Shown: positions 1-7,612 of the stretch, piece after piece | Position numbering within the stretch: the first letter of the stretch is position 1 | How the letters are laid out: the number at the start of each line of letters is the position of its first letter | Assembly: GCA_027493025.1 (NCBI GenBank) | Contig: JAPUDQ010000037.1 | Location: 1 to 40,834, forward strand | Reading direction: 5' to 3' | Source of the DNA: Candidatus Saccharimonadota bacterium | Lineage (GTDB): Bacteria > Patescibacteriota > Saccharimonadia > Saccharimonadales > Saccharimonadaceae | DNA length: 40,834 nt | Position numbers and translations under genes: made by a program | The notes under the pieces: generated by a model | The model's input: only the letters and a program-made list of their open reading frames with translations | The model's database searches: none | What the model was told of the DNA's origin: nothing

Positions 1-108
1 GTTTGTAGCGTACCAGATGAAATTAGTTATGTTGCGTTGGGTTTTAGAGAGTAAGAATGTTTTGACGAGTTTGAGGAATGCTTCAGATGTTTTCCTATGC
101 TGTCTCAT

Positions 109-270
109 TTGTCTCAATTTAACCTGTTATAATGGTATATAATGAGGCATATATCATGCCCATTTGTGTATCAAAAAGACGTGAGGATGCGACCTTGAAA
201 ACTACTATAAAGTTCCAGACCGTCGTGTCCCGCCAGAATATAGACAGCGACAAAAGGCTGTTTTTATTTT
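109..270 (+). promoter_or_regulatory. Possible orphan promoter and short transcript upstream of comF
   Basis: An extended -10 element (TGTTATAAT, 125-133) sits in the gene-free left end of the window. About 110 bases downstream is a small hairpin (ACAGC 244-248 with GCTGT 257-261) followed by a T-rich run (TTTTTATTTT, 261-270). Together they could bracket a short non-coding transcript, about 140-270. No convincing -35 box is visible, the hairpin stem is only 5 bp, and I recognise no RNA family. The rest of 1-263 shows nothing else I can support. Confidence 0.22.
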
Positions 271-941
271 GAAAAAGATTCATAGGGTTGTCGGGCAATA
301 ATACCAATATAGATGGGTTGGGCAGTTACCGTTTGAAGCGCCTCTACTCCTGCGGTAATTGTTGCTCCTGTCGTATAGATATCATCGATGAGCAGAATAG
401 GCGTTTCTATGCTACCGCAAGAACGAAATGCGCCATGTTGTCGACGCAATCGCTCGGCCTTAGTATAACCGCGCTGCGGCAAAGCCGTAACACGTAGTAG
501 AAGTGGCTGAACTCGCCAACCGCGTTGCTTTCCAAGCATCTGGACAATTTGCTTCATGTGATCATATCCTCGTTGACGACGATGAGAAGCTATATCAGGT
601 ATATAACAGACCGTTATTTGCGAAGGAAAATCCGGTAATCTTGTAGCCAGCAGCTCTGCCTGAATTTTTGCTGCGGCAAACGTTCGTTCAAATTTGTGTA
701 GATCAATCAGCTTCTTTAGACTGCCAACTCGCTCACCGACCACCCACGCCGACTCATAGGGAGTATGGGCAGAACATTTTAAACAGAGATTTTGTTGAAA
801 TGTAGGAGCAAGACAAACAATACATTGCAAATAGGTGTTTTCCAATACATCATTTTTACAACATTCACATAAAAGCCCTCCAACATCCCCGCAAGAGCAA
901 CAGGTATGGGGTGAAATGATACTGAGAAGTCGATCAAGCAT
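264..941 (-). CDS. comF: ComF family phosphoribosyltransferase (competence-type)
   Basis: A 225-residue protein with the layout of ComF/GntX proteins. An N-terminal zinc-ribbon-like part holds clustered cysteines (C14, C15, C17, C25, C27, C28, C40, C43, C53, C56), and a C-terminal PRTase domain carries the PRPP-binding loop LLIDDIYTTGAT (about 183-194). In known systems ComF is needed for transformation, probably handling incoming single-stranded DNA in the cytoplasm; its exact reaction is unsettled. The frame stays open 72 codons further upstream, but that extension would overlap the divergent Hsp20 gene and has no ComF character. The ATG at 941 starts the normal MLDRLL-type N-terminus. It lies near the pilin/T4SS cluster, which fits a DNA-uptake role, but it is a separate transcription unit. 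Confidence 0.88.
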   Translation of the reverse strand: MLDRLLSIISPHTCCSCGDVGGLLCECCKNDVLENTYLQCIVCLAPTFQQNLCLKCSAHTPYESAWVVGERVGSLKKLIDLHKFERTFAAAKIQAELLATRLPDFPSQITVCYIPDIASHRRQRGYDHMKQIVQMLGKQRGWRVQPLLLRVTALPQRGYTKAERLRRQHGAFRSCGSIETPILLIDDIYTTGATITAGVEALQTVTAQPIYIGIIARQPYESFSK

Positions 942-970
942 TGTAGTTTTTACGTTTACATTAGCTATTA

Positions 971-1000
971 TTGCAGAGTTTTGACATTTTCGGATATAAT
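971..1000 (+). promoter_or_regulatory. Probable promoter of the Hsp20 gene
   Basis: TTGCAG (971-976) and TATAAT (995-1000) are separated by 18 bases, a good vegetative-type promoter. It predicts a leader of about 40 bases before the Shine-Dalgarno-led ATG at 1048. No CIRCE-type inverted repeat was seen, so heat control, if any, is not visible here. Confidence 0.55.
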
Positions 1001-1047
1001 TAGTTAAGAACAATCGTTGAACGTGTATTGAAGTGGAGGATAACATA

Positions 1048-1536
1048 ATGGTGCGAGGACATAAACAAAACGACGATCTTCTTATGGAAGACGAGTTGGC
1101 TGCTGCATTTCTCTCCGATGATGAAGCTCCTGTACAAAACGAGGCATCTGCGCCCATGCAACAACAGGCAAATGCAGAAGAGAGTTGGAATGAGAATGAC
1201 GACCAAGACTTACCGGGACAGCTTGCCGTCGATGTCTATGAAACGGATGAAAAGCTGGTCATAAAAGCGCGGACCGCTGGCGTAAACAAATCAGATTTGG
1301 ACGTGAGTATCTCAGACGGTATATTAACTATTAGCGGCACCCTCAGTAGTGGCGATGACTCTGTCGCAACACATTGGCACGTTCAGGAGTGTTATTGGGG
1401 AGAATTTAGCCGTACGCTAGCCTTACCCGTTCAGGTAAAAGAAGACGAGGTAGAAGCAGTACTCAAAGATGGCGTACTGACCATTAGCTTTACAAAGATT
1501 AAACAAGAACAAGCACGTAAGATTCAGATCATGTAA
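1048..1536 (+). CDS. Small heat shock protein, Hsp20/alpha-crystallin family
   Basis: A 162-residue cytoplasmic holdase chaperone that would bind unfolding proteins and keep them soluble for refolding. An acidic, glutamine-rich N-terminal arm (about 1-50) is followed by the alpha-crystallin domain, which starts at LAVDVYETDEKLVIKA and contains the family's beta-strand signature SDGILTISG. It ends with a second strand motif, LKDGVLTISF, the usual A-x-x-x-n-G-v-L box. The length is normal for the family. The ATG at 1048 follows GGAGG with about 8 bases spacing; a GTG 15 bases upstream overlaps that ribosome site and is less likely. The gene is monocistronic, with its own promoter (971-1000) and a terminator just after the stop. 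Confidence 0.93.
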   Translation: MVRGHKQNDDLLMEDELAAAFLSDDEAPVQNEASAPMQQQANAEESWNENDDQDLPGQLAVDVYETDEKLVIKARTAGVNKSDLDVSISDGILTISGTLSSGDDSVATHWHVQECYWGEFSRTLALPVQVKEDEVEAVLKDGVLTISFTKIKQEQARKIQIM

Positions 1537-1555
1537 TCGGTGCCCCTACGGCTTA

Positions 1556-1588
1556 AATACTCACCAGTATAGTATGGTGAGTATTTTT
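1556..1588 (+). terminator. Rho-independent terminator after Hsp20
   Basis: A perfect 10-bp stem (AATACTCACC 1556-1565 with GGTGAGTATT 1576-1585), a 10-base loop and a run of T follow, 20 bases after the Hsp20 stop codon. Confidence 0.85.
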
Positions 1589-1616
1589 ATTGATTCGCCA
1601 TCGGCTATCTTATGAC

Positions 1617-1660
1617 AAACAAAATATCGTCTACCCTAGGGTAGACGATATTTTGTTTTT
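1617..1660. terminator. Long perfect palindrome, bidirectional terminator between convergent genes
   Basis: A 42-base perfect inverted repeat (1617-1658, 21-bp arms, centre CTAG with no unpaired loop) lies between the Hsp20 gene (+) and the end of the pilin operon (-). On the + strand it is followed by TTTTT; on the - strand the stem also ends in a T-rich stretch. It can terminate the pilin operon and back up the Hsp20 terminator. Confidence 0.8.
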
Positions 1661-1671
1661 ACGCTTTTCGC

Positions 1672-2076
1672 TTATTGACCCGAGGCTAGGTTAGAAGTGA
1701 CGAAGCTTACCGCCGCATAGGCAAGAAAGGCAACGACTATACCAACGATAGCATAAAGAATCGTATTCTTTGCAGCCGTTACCGCCGCTTGATCACCGCC
1801 GGAAACGACATATCGAATACCGCCAATAATAAGCATGATGACGGAAATTGCACCGATAAGAAAGAGCAAGATGTTCGTTACAGTACGAAAAATACCCGTA
1901 TCCCCAAACAAATCAGATGCAACCTTGTTACCTTTTGCACTATCGGCACCTGATTGGATATCGAGATTATTCGCTGCCTGCGCATAGACGATATCGCCGC
2001 TGAGTGCACTGACGCCTAGCGCCACCATTGGAACCATCATTAGTCCAACCATCGCTTTCTTGATAAAACTCTTCAT
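1672..2076 (-). CDS. Small pilin-like membrane protein (T4SS pilin / VirB2-TrbC-like), copy 1
   Basis: A 134-residue protein with an N-terminal signal peptide (hydrophobic core about 8-28, AxA-type end near VYAQA) and two transmembrane helices near the C-terminus. The helices are joined by a short loop with the repeated family motif IIGGIRYVVSGGDQ followed by AKNTILYAIVGIVVAFLAYA. This fold matches the T4SS pilin-like family found widely in Patescibacteria, related in design to VirB2/TrbC pilins that are cleaved and polymerise into a pilus or surface fibre. A clear AAAGGAG precedes the ATG. It is the last gene of a six-gene set and is set off from copy 2 by 69 bases, so it may be expressed at its own level. 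Confidence 0.82.
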   Translation of the reverse strand: MKSFIKKAMVGLMMVPMVALGVSALSGDIVYAQAANNLDIQSGADSAKGNKVASDLFGDTGIFRTVTNILLFLIGAISVIMLIIGGIRYVVSGGDQAAVTAAKNTILYAIVGIVVAFLAYAAVSFVTSNLASGQ

Positions 2077-2145
2077 AATTCTCCTTTATTTATTGTGTTA
2101 GAGCTTGTTTTATTTATAGCAGATAATACGTTATCCGTGAAGCTT

Positions 2146-2544
2146 TTACAGCCTGGAAATAACAAAGTTAACGATTGCATAGGCCATAAAGGCAACAATG
2201 ATACCGACAACTGAGTAGAGGATCGTATCTTTGGCGCTTTTTACAGAACCCTGATCGCCATTTGACGTCGTATACTTAATACCGCCAATTACAATCATGA
2301 TAACCGCTACTGCACCAATAATGAATAAAAGAATGTTTACAACATTCCGAATAAGGCCCGGAAGGTCGGTGTTTGTACCTGTCGGCTGTGTGCAGGAGTT
2401 ATTGGACCATGTGCCACCTGAGCCCTTACATATCTCTTCTTTTGGGTTTTGAGCACTAACCGTAGGTGATATAACTGGGACAATAGCAAATGCTAAGGAT
2501 AGTACCACCCCTGCTGATAATAATTTTAGCCTCCATCGTAACAT
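2146..2544 (-). CDS. Small pilin-like membrane protein, copy 2
   Basis: A 132-residue paralogue of the neighbouring pilin-like proteins: signal peptide (cleavage likely near VSAQN), a short exported segment with a cysteine pair (ICKGSG...NNSCTQ), then two helices around the conserved motif VIGGIKYTTSNGDQ and AKDTILYSVVGIIVAF. The ATG at 2544 is preceded by AAAGGAG at good spacing; the upstream in-frame ATG at 2604 would overlap the preceding gene by 50 bases and breaks the signal peptide pattern. The predicted role is a pilus or fibre subunit of the adjoining T4SS-like machine. Confidence 0.82.
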   Translation of the reverse strand: MLRWRLKLLSAGVVLSLAFAIVPVISPTVSAQNPKEEICKGSGGTWSNNSCTQPTGTNTDLPGLIRNVVNILLFIIGAVAVIMIVIGGIKYTTSNGDQGSVKSAKDTILYSVVGIIVAFMAYAIVNFVISRL

Positions 2545-2554
2545 ATCTACTCCT

Positions 2555-2959
2555 TTATATCCGTGATAACACAAAATTAACGATTGCATAGGCCGAAACG
2601 GCAATAACGACGCCCACTATAGAGTAAAGAATGGTGTCCTTAGCACCTTTTATAGCGTTTTGATCACCGTTAGCTAGGGTATATTTCAGACCGCCAATTA
2701 CAATCATCACAACGGCAACAGCGCCGACGACATATATCATCGTATTGACAATATTCGTCCATGGACTTCCCGGACCGAATAACTTTGTCCCTTTGTCTTT
2801 ACATATCTGGCTACTGGAGTTATCGCCTTCACATGCCGTATCAAGCGGGTTAATAACTGCGCTTGCACCTGTTGATGCAACCAGTCCTACGCATACCATC
2901 GCAAACAGCATAAATAGTACATGTCTCACAAAAGAGGGGACCGTAACAAGTTTTGACAT
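2555..2959 (-). CDS. Small pilin-like membrane protein, copy 3
   Basis: A 134-residue pilin-like protein with a signal peptide (about 1-33, ending ASA), an exported segment with two cysteines (ACEGD and ICKDK), and the two-helix core VIGGLKYTLANGDQ then AKDTILYSIVGVVIAVSAYA. It is the closest relative of copy 2 by eye, sharing NGDQ-x-AK(D)TILYS. Its start codon overlaps the stop of the preceding gene by one base (TAATG), and AGGAGG lies upstream. A disulphide in the exported loop is possible. Confidence 0.82.
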   Translation of the reverse strand: MSKLVTVPSFVRHVLFMLFAMVCVGLVASTGASAVINPLDTACEGDNSSSQICKDKGTKLFGPGSPWTNIVNTMIYVVGAVAVVMIVIGGLKYTLANGDQNAIKGAKDTILYSIVGVVIAVSAYAIVNFVLSRI

Positions 2960-3267
2960 TATCGAGTACCTCCTACTGAATTTACAATGAAGTTTATAAA
3001 CACAAAAACAAGCGTTGAGGCAGCAAGCGCAACGACCGCATAGATGATCGTTTCGCGCGCCTGTTTGTTAGAGCTTGGATCACTTCCGCTTGTCACATAG
3101 AGCAAAGCACCACGGACAATAAAGAATACACAGACCGCACCAAGCGCAACATACACAAGTCCAATAATATTATTGAGAACAGCCCCGTTCGCCGAAACTG
3201 TTGGCAGCTTTATCTCATCTGGCGTTATTTTAATTTGGGCAAAGTAATCAAACAGACTCCGTATCAT
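2959..3267 (-). CDS. Small pilin-like membrane protein, copy 4 (no obvious signal peptide)
   Basis: The shortest member, at 102 residues. Unlike its neighbours it lacks a classical cleavable signal: it begins MIRSLFDYFAQIKITPDE and moves straight to a first helix (about 33-55), the loop motif LLYVTSGSDPSSNKQARETI and a second helix (about 72-95). The loop keeps the family pattern of small residues and Asp before a basic residue and T-I. It overlaps the genes on both sides (ATGA upstream, TAATG downstream), so it is translationally coupled. It may be an inner-membrane partner rather than a polymerised subunit, which is inference. Confidence 0.75.
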   Translation of the reverse strand: MIRSLFDYFAQIKITPDEIKLPTVSANGAVLNNIIGLVYVALGAVCVFFIVRGALLYVTSGSDPSSNKQARETIIYAVVALAASTLVFVFINFIVNSVGGTR

Positions 3268-3689
3268 GAAAAGGCTCCAGCAATGAAGTTTACAATAGCA
3301 ACTGATACCATGGCAATAATAAGCCCAATCGTCGCATCTCGGACTCCGCTTATAGCCGTGCCTATTTTTCCGGAATCGCCACGAGCAATCGCCATCTTAA
3401 AAAGCATAAAGAATATATAGCCCGCGGCCACAAAAACCCCGATTTTTACAAGCGAGTCAAGAACAGGGAAGGCAATTTTGTACAAATCCGTAAGTTTTTC
3501 TAAGCGAGGTTCCCCCGTATCTGCCCCGGGCAAACAAGCGTACCACGGCTGTATACCAAACAGGTTCTTAGCCGATAATCCACAGCTTCCTCCTCCGCCC
3601 TGCGTAGAAGCAGCAAATGCAGGCTGTACTGATAGCACGGCTAGTGTTATCAGTACCAATATACCTATAAAAATCCTTTTGGCCATCAC
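3264..3689 (-). CDS. Pilin-like membrane protein, divergent copy 5
   Basis: A 141-residue protein with a signal peptide (about 1-27, ending AFA), a glycine-rich exported segment with two cysteines (GGGGSCGLSA and WYACLPG), and two helices with a linking loop MAIARGDSGKIGTAISGVRD. The IxxGxSGKI loop is the counterpart of the GGDQ loop in the other copies but clearly diverged. The start is GTG at 3689, immediately followed by ATG, with AGGAGG 9 bases before the GTG; the GTG overlaps the upstream stop as GTGA. It is part of the same coupled array, presumably a specialised or minor pilin. Confidence 0.72.
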   Translation of the reverse strand: MMAKRIFIGILVLITLAVLSVQPAFAASTQGGGGSCGLSAKNLFGIQPWYACLPGADTGEPRLEKLTDLYKIAFPVLDSLVKIGVFVAAGYIFFMLFKMAIARGDSGKIGTAISGVRDATIGLIIAMVSVAIVNFIAGAFS

Positions 3690-4249
3690 CCAAACGTTCC
3701 TCCTGGAACCAAAAAATTAATAATCGCAAACATCAGGAAGTAAATTATAAGTGCAAGTACGGAGTTAGCAATAATCTTGATGCCACTTTGCGTTTTACTA
3801 GGATTTCCTTCGGACGTACTATAAACAATTCCACCGGCGATGATGCCCCCAACAACAGCTATGCCGACACCTATACTAAGAAATTTTAACACTTCGATCA
3901 TGAGACAACGTATGCCGACATCATCTTTACCACACCCCGCAAACGCAAAGGCAGTTTTTGGCGTACAGTTATAGGGGTCATTGGTATCCGTACACTTCAC
4001 TGAGGTTGGCTTTGAATCGTCTTTCATGGTCGTTTCAATCTTTTGAAATTCACCCAGCTTTGCGGTCTCGCAGGCTTTTTTATACTCATCGATAGAACCA
4101 AGCTTCACTTGAATCGTACCGTCTTTACAGACAACCTCTGCTTTTGACGTCGCGTCCATATCGGCACCAGAAACTTGAGAGCTAAGACCTGCCATGCATA
4201 AGAGCGAAAGGACTGTAAGAGTGATGTAGTGTTTCTGTTTCATATTCAT
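3686..4249 (-). CDS. Pilin-like secreted membrane protein with large exported domain, copy 6
   Basis: The first gene of the minus-strand array and the longest, at 187 residues. A signal peptide (about 1-28) leads into an exported region of roughly 95 residues with six cysteines (VCKDG, ACETA, KCTDT, YNCTP, GCGKD, RCLMI). Two C-terminal helices follow around IAGGIVYSTSEGNPSKTQ. The extra domain suggests a tip or adhesive subunit, or a cap for the fibre, which is inference. No clear Shine-Dalgarno precedes either possible start (4249 or 4243). Transcription probably starts in the 165-base gap shared with the divergent T4SS operon. Confidence 0.72.
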   Translation of the reverse strand: MNMKQKHYITLTVLSLLCMAGLSSQVSGADMDATSKAEVVCKDGTIQVKLGSIDEYKKACETAKLGEFQKIETTMKDDSKPTSVKCTDTNDPYNCTPKTAFAFAGCGKDDVGIRCLMIEVLKFLSIGVGIAVVGGIIAGGIVYSTSEGNPSKTQSGIKIIANSVLALIIYFLMFAIINFLVPGGTFG

Positions 4250-4414
4250 TTACGCAGTTATATTGGTTATATTTACCCATACTCAGGCCAAGAAGTAAAG
4301 ACTAAGTCACGGTCTATCGTCATATAGTCTAAAATATATAGTATTCACGGAAGTAATAAAGGCTAGCCATTCATTCAAAAGTGATGTTTAATAGAGCATA
4401 GACACATAATCATT
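4250..4414. promoter_or_regulatory. Divergent promoter region between pilin array and T4SS operon
   Basis: An AT-rich 165-base gap from which both the pilin genes (-) and the T4SS genes (+) must be read. Several -10-like boxes are present (for example CATAAT 4405-4410 on +, and TATAAC-like boxes on - close to 4249), but none has a convincing -35 partner, so I do not assign exact promoters. The shared gap would allow joint control of pilus and secretion genes. Confidence 0.5.
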
Positions 4415-7400
4415 ATGAACACAGCTATACGAGTACTGGTTGGGCATAAGCTGAGGATGGCTCTTTACATACTAGGGGCTATATTATTTATTACTATTAC
4501 GACCGTCAATACCGCCTTTGCTCTATCCGATAGCGAACAGCAGTCATGCTATGACAAATATAACGGTAAAAACCTGAATCAGCAGCAATTTGATGAACAG
4601 GCATTTCAAAAGTGTTTGGACCGAAACGGAGGAAATTGTCAGGCATCTATAGGCGCAGACGATGGTGGAATGAACGCAAATATCACATGTATGAAGCCCG
4701 CTGCAAACAACGCTGGCAACAACGCAAATGATAAAGCACGTGGATACTTTAGTTCCTCAGTTATCACAGCAGCATGTAATGCTTCGCCAAGCAATGACTG
4801 TAAAAATAAGGTCGAGACAGCTTTCACTTCCTGTTTCAATATGTATATTCAAAATGGCCCAAATGGACAGGGATTTGACATGACCGCTCAAGCCTACGAT
4901 ACAAACTGGCTTTCAGACTGTGTTGTCAATAATGCTAAGACTGGAGACAAGACAGCCATTAAAGCTGCGCTTGATAAAACCATATCCGAACACAGTAGTG
5001 AACTTAAGAGCACAGCCACAGCTGACACTACTAACTTGCCCGAAAACACCGTTGAAACATGTCGGATCGACAACATCGGCTGGCTTGTCTGTCCGACTGC
5101 GGCATTTTTGAGTAAGATCACTGACGGGGCATATGCTCTTGTCGAGAAATTGCTTGTCTTTCGTGTTTCTGAAGATCCCCTGAGCACTGACCCGCAGGTT
5201 AACCCAGTATTCTTTATCTGGTCAAATATTCGTAATCTAGCAAACGTTTCGTTTGTCATCGCATTTTTTGTGGTCATATTTTCTCAGGCTACAAGTATTG
5301 GGCTTAGTAGCTATGGCGTTCGCAAGATGCTTCCACGCATTATCGTTGCCGCAATACTGGTTAACCTGTCTTACTACATCTGTATATTTGCGGTCGACAT
5401 ATCCAACATCATAGGAGCTGGGATCGATGGAATCATCCGTAATGTGCCATTTGCCAATGACAGCCTCGGCAAGTCATTACCGCTCGAAGGCGATGGTAAA
5501 TGGGAGACGATAACTTCCGGTATATTGGCTGCCGTAGTAGGCGGTATTGCACTGGGAGCGCTGGCTAAGGTCGGTTTAGCGATCTTACTTCCTTTTATTT
5601 TATTTGCGTTCTTGGCGATCATCACCGCAATCGTCGTACTTGCTGCTCGCCATGCGCTCATCATCATCCTGATAATTCTTTCGCCACTTGCGTTTGTCGC
5701 CTATATTCTCCCAAACACCGAGGGCTTGTTTAGTAAATGGCGTAAAGCGTTCATTACTATGCTCATTATGTACCCGCTCATTGCGATCCTGTTCTCTGGG
5801 TCACGGGTTGCGGGACAGATCCTCATGATGATGTACGAGGGCAACGGTTTTATGAGCGTCCTGATGAGACTCTTTGGGCTCGGGGTTATGGCCTTTCCAC
5901 TCTTTGGTGTACCGTATATTGTCAAGCTCAGCGGTGGGCTTATTGGACGCATCGCCGGAGTTGTGAATGACCGTAGCCGAGGACTCATTGACCGCTCTCG
6001 AAACTTCGGCAAAGAACACGACAAGGTAAAACGTGCTGAATTTGGGCAAAATCTCCGAGATAATAAATGGGGTAAACGCGCCTCTAAATGGGGCTATGGA
6101 AAAAATGGCAGCGAGGATAAGGGCCTGGGTGGTAGGGCAAGAAGAAGATTTGGGCGAATGTTTGGTGCGACTGCAACAAAGGCATCTGGAGCAGCAAATT
6201 GGCAGTACGATCGTAAAAAGGAAAGAGAATCCCGGCTTGAGGAATCTAACCGTCAAGGCGAAGAACAATACTGGGATCGTTTAGACGGCAAAGTCAACAG
6301 AGAGGACTTTATGAAGAATGGTGTTTTAGATGAGCCTGCTTATAACGCAGCTGTAGCAGACGCCAAAAAGAAAGCGGACAAAATGGCCCTAAGAGCTGCC
6401 GGGGTTACGGGAGCAGAAGGCGCAGAACGTATTCGGAGGGTTGCTCGTGAGAAACAAAAGAAAGAATATTTAGCTGATATTGATCGTGCTTCATCGGACT
6501 TTGTTGCCAATGGTGCCTTTGAGGCTGGTGGGTATTACTACGAGTTCGATGATGAGGGTAACGTAGTTGCAGAACACGCCGACCATGGACGTGCGATGAC
6601 AGCTGCTGCAGTAGGTAAAAATCGTGTTGGTGTTGTGCGTGCCGGACAAGAGCGAACGATAGAAAACGCCCAGAAAAATATGATCGACACACGGGGATGG
6701 CGTCAAGACCGGACAAAGTCAATTAAAGTGCAGGCGATTATGAAACACCTCAACGATATTGGCGATGGAGCGGGTATTGGGTATGCGCTTTATGGAGACA
6801 AAAGCCAGGGCATTGAAGCTCTTGCTGATGATCAAGTATCTGACTTCTTAAGTTGGGTCAATGCAGGAAAAATCGCACCGAAACTATCACACCTCGTCAC
6901 TAATGATAACGGTCTCAATGGTGTTAGTGCTGAGGCGATGGTTAATTGGCATGGCAATGAATTTGCCGCAGCAGCTTCTCGCGTCAGGCAATTACGTGAA
7001 CAAGGAAAGTACGGACAAGCTCAAAAAATCCAAGATGCTGTTGAAAACGCCTTTAGCACCCTCAGCACAGACCCTAACCTCCGCAAAGACTTCAAACAAA
7101 AACATGTTGATGCTATGGCTCGCTTTAATCGCATCGTTAGCGGCAATGAAGGCAGAATTGCGCTTCGTGAATATGGCGATTCATTGCGTGATGCTGACGG
7201 TAGATATACTCAAGGTGTTATCACGGATGAGGGCGATCCAAATGTTGGCAAAATCTTACATCCAGAAGGCGGAAAAGTTAATGCAGGTGGAGAGAGCGCC
7301 TCCCTACGTTTCTCTAATGTAACGAAAGACACTAAGATAGAAGATATTCTTGCAGGGGCTACTGAACAATCTAACAATACGTCGCAAACCAACCCCTATG

Positions 7401-7612
7401 CAAATCCAGCCTATGGAACCGGTACAGCAAACGACCCTCTACGACAGCAAGCCCAAACACAGCAGCCTCCAATCCCCACTCCAGATGCTGGCACTCTAAA
7501 TATTCCCCATGGCGGTAGTGGAGGTAATGAACCTGGAACGCCTTACACACCCGCCGGAATGTCCCCCGAACAGTCCGAGGAGTATCATAGGCGCTTTGGT
7601 GGCGGTAGCTAA
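4415..7612 (+). CDS. Giant polytopic T4SS membrane protein (VirB6/TrbL-like)
   Basis: A 1065-residue protein in three parts. A signal peptide (about 1-37, ending AFA) leads to an exported cysteine-rich region (about 38-260, with repeated Cys at SCYDKY, KCLDR, NCQAS, TCMKP, ACNAS and DCKNK). A hydrophobic core of about six to seven helices (roughly 267-512) includes LPRIIVAAILVNLSYYIC and IIILIILSPLAFVAYILP. A long charged cytoplasmic tail (about 513-1065) is rich in Arg/Glu early and Gly/Pro/Gln late. The core resembles TrbL/VirB6 channel proteins of T4SS. The family is far smaller (about 300-400 residues); the exported head and the tail are extras. No strong ribosome site precedes the ATG. 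Its stop overlaps the PrgI-like gene by one base (TAATG). The order channel, PrgI, TraC-like, VirB4 supports the assignment. Confidence 0.72.
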   Translation: MNTAIRVLVGHKLRMALYILGAILFITITTVNTAFALSDSEQQSCYDKYNGKNLNQQQFDEQAFQKCLDRNGGNCQASIGADDGGMNANITCMKPAANNAGNNANDKARGYFSSSVITAACNASPSNDCKNKVETAFTSCFNMYIQNGPNGQGFDMTAQAYDTNWLSDCVVNNAKTGDKTAIKAALDKTISEHSSELKSTATADTTNLPENTVETCRIDNIGWLVCPTAAFLSKITDGAYALVEKLLVFRVSEDPLSTDPQVNPVFFIWSNIRNLANVSFVIAFFVVIFSQATSIGLSSYGVRKMLPRIIVAAILVNLSYYICIFAVDISNIIGAGIDGIIRNVPFANDSLGKSLPLEGDGKWETITSGILAAVVGGIALGALAKVGLAILLPFILFAFLAIITAIVVLAARHALIIILIILSPLAFVAYILPNTEGLFSKWRKAFITMLIMYPLIAILFSGSRVAGQILMMMYEGNGFMSVLMRLFGLGVMAFPLFGVPYIVKLSGGLIGRIAGVVNDRSRGLIDRSRNFGKEHDKVKRAEFGQNLRDNKWGKRASKWGYGKNGSEDKGLGGRARRRFGRMFGATATKASGAANWQYDRKKERESRLEESNRQGEEQYWDRLDGKVNREDFMKNGVLDEPAYNAAVADAKKKADKMALRAAGVTGAEGAERIRRVAREKQKKEYLADIDRASSDFVANGAFEAGGYYYEFDDEGNVVAEHADHGRAMTAAAVGKNRVGVVRAGQERTIENAQKNMIDTRGWRQDRTKSIKVQAIMKHLNDIGDGAGIGYALYGDKSQGIEALADDQVSDFLSWVNAGKIAPKLSHLVTNDNGLNGVSAEAMVNWHGNEFAAAASRVRQLREQGKYGQAQKIQDAVENAFSTLSTDPNLRKDFKQKHVDAMARFNRIVSGNEGRIALREYGDSLRDADGRYTQGVITDEGDPNVGKILHPEGGKVNAGGESASLRFSNVTKDTKIEDILAGATEQSNNTSQTNPYANPAYGTGTANDPLRQQAQTQQPPIPTPDAGTLNIPHGGSGGNEPGTPYTPAGMSPEQSEEYHRRFGGGS

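Noticed and set aside
119-307. 62-codon minus-strand reading frame downstream of comF
   Set aside because: No ribosome site, no recognisable sequence, and it overlaps the end of comF.
981-1000. TTGACA followed by TATAAT as an Hsp20 promoter
   Set aside because: The two boxes are only 8 bases apart. The TATAAT pairs better with TTGCAG at 971.
942-1157. 72-codon N-terminal extension of ComF
   Set aside because: It overlaps the divergent Hsp20 gene, lacks ComF-like sequence, and a normal ComF start exists at 941.
4639-7392. Several 60-155 codon frames on either strand inside the VirB6-like gene
   Set aside because: They are shadows of a continuous 1065-codon gene; none has a ribosome site or recognisable product.
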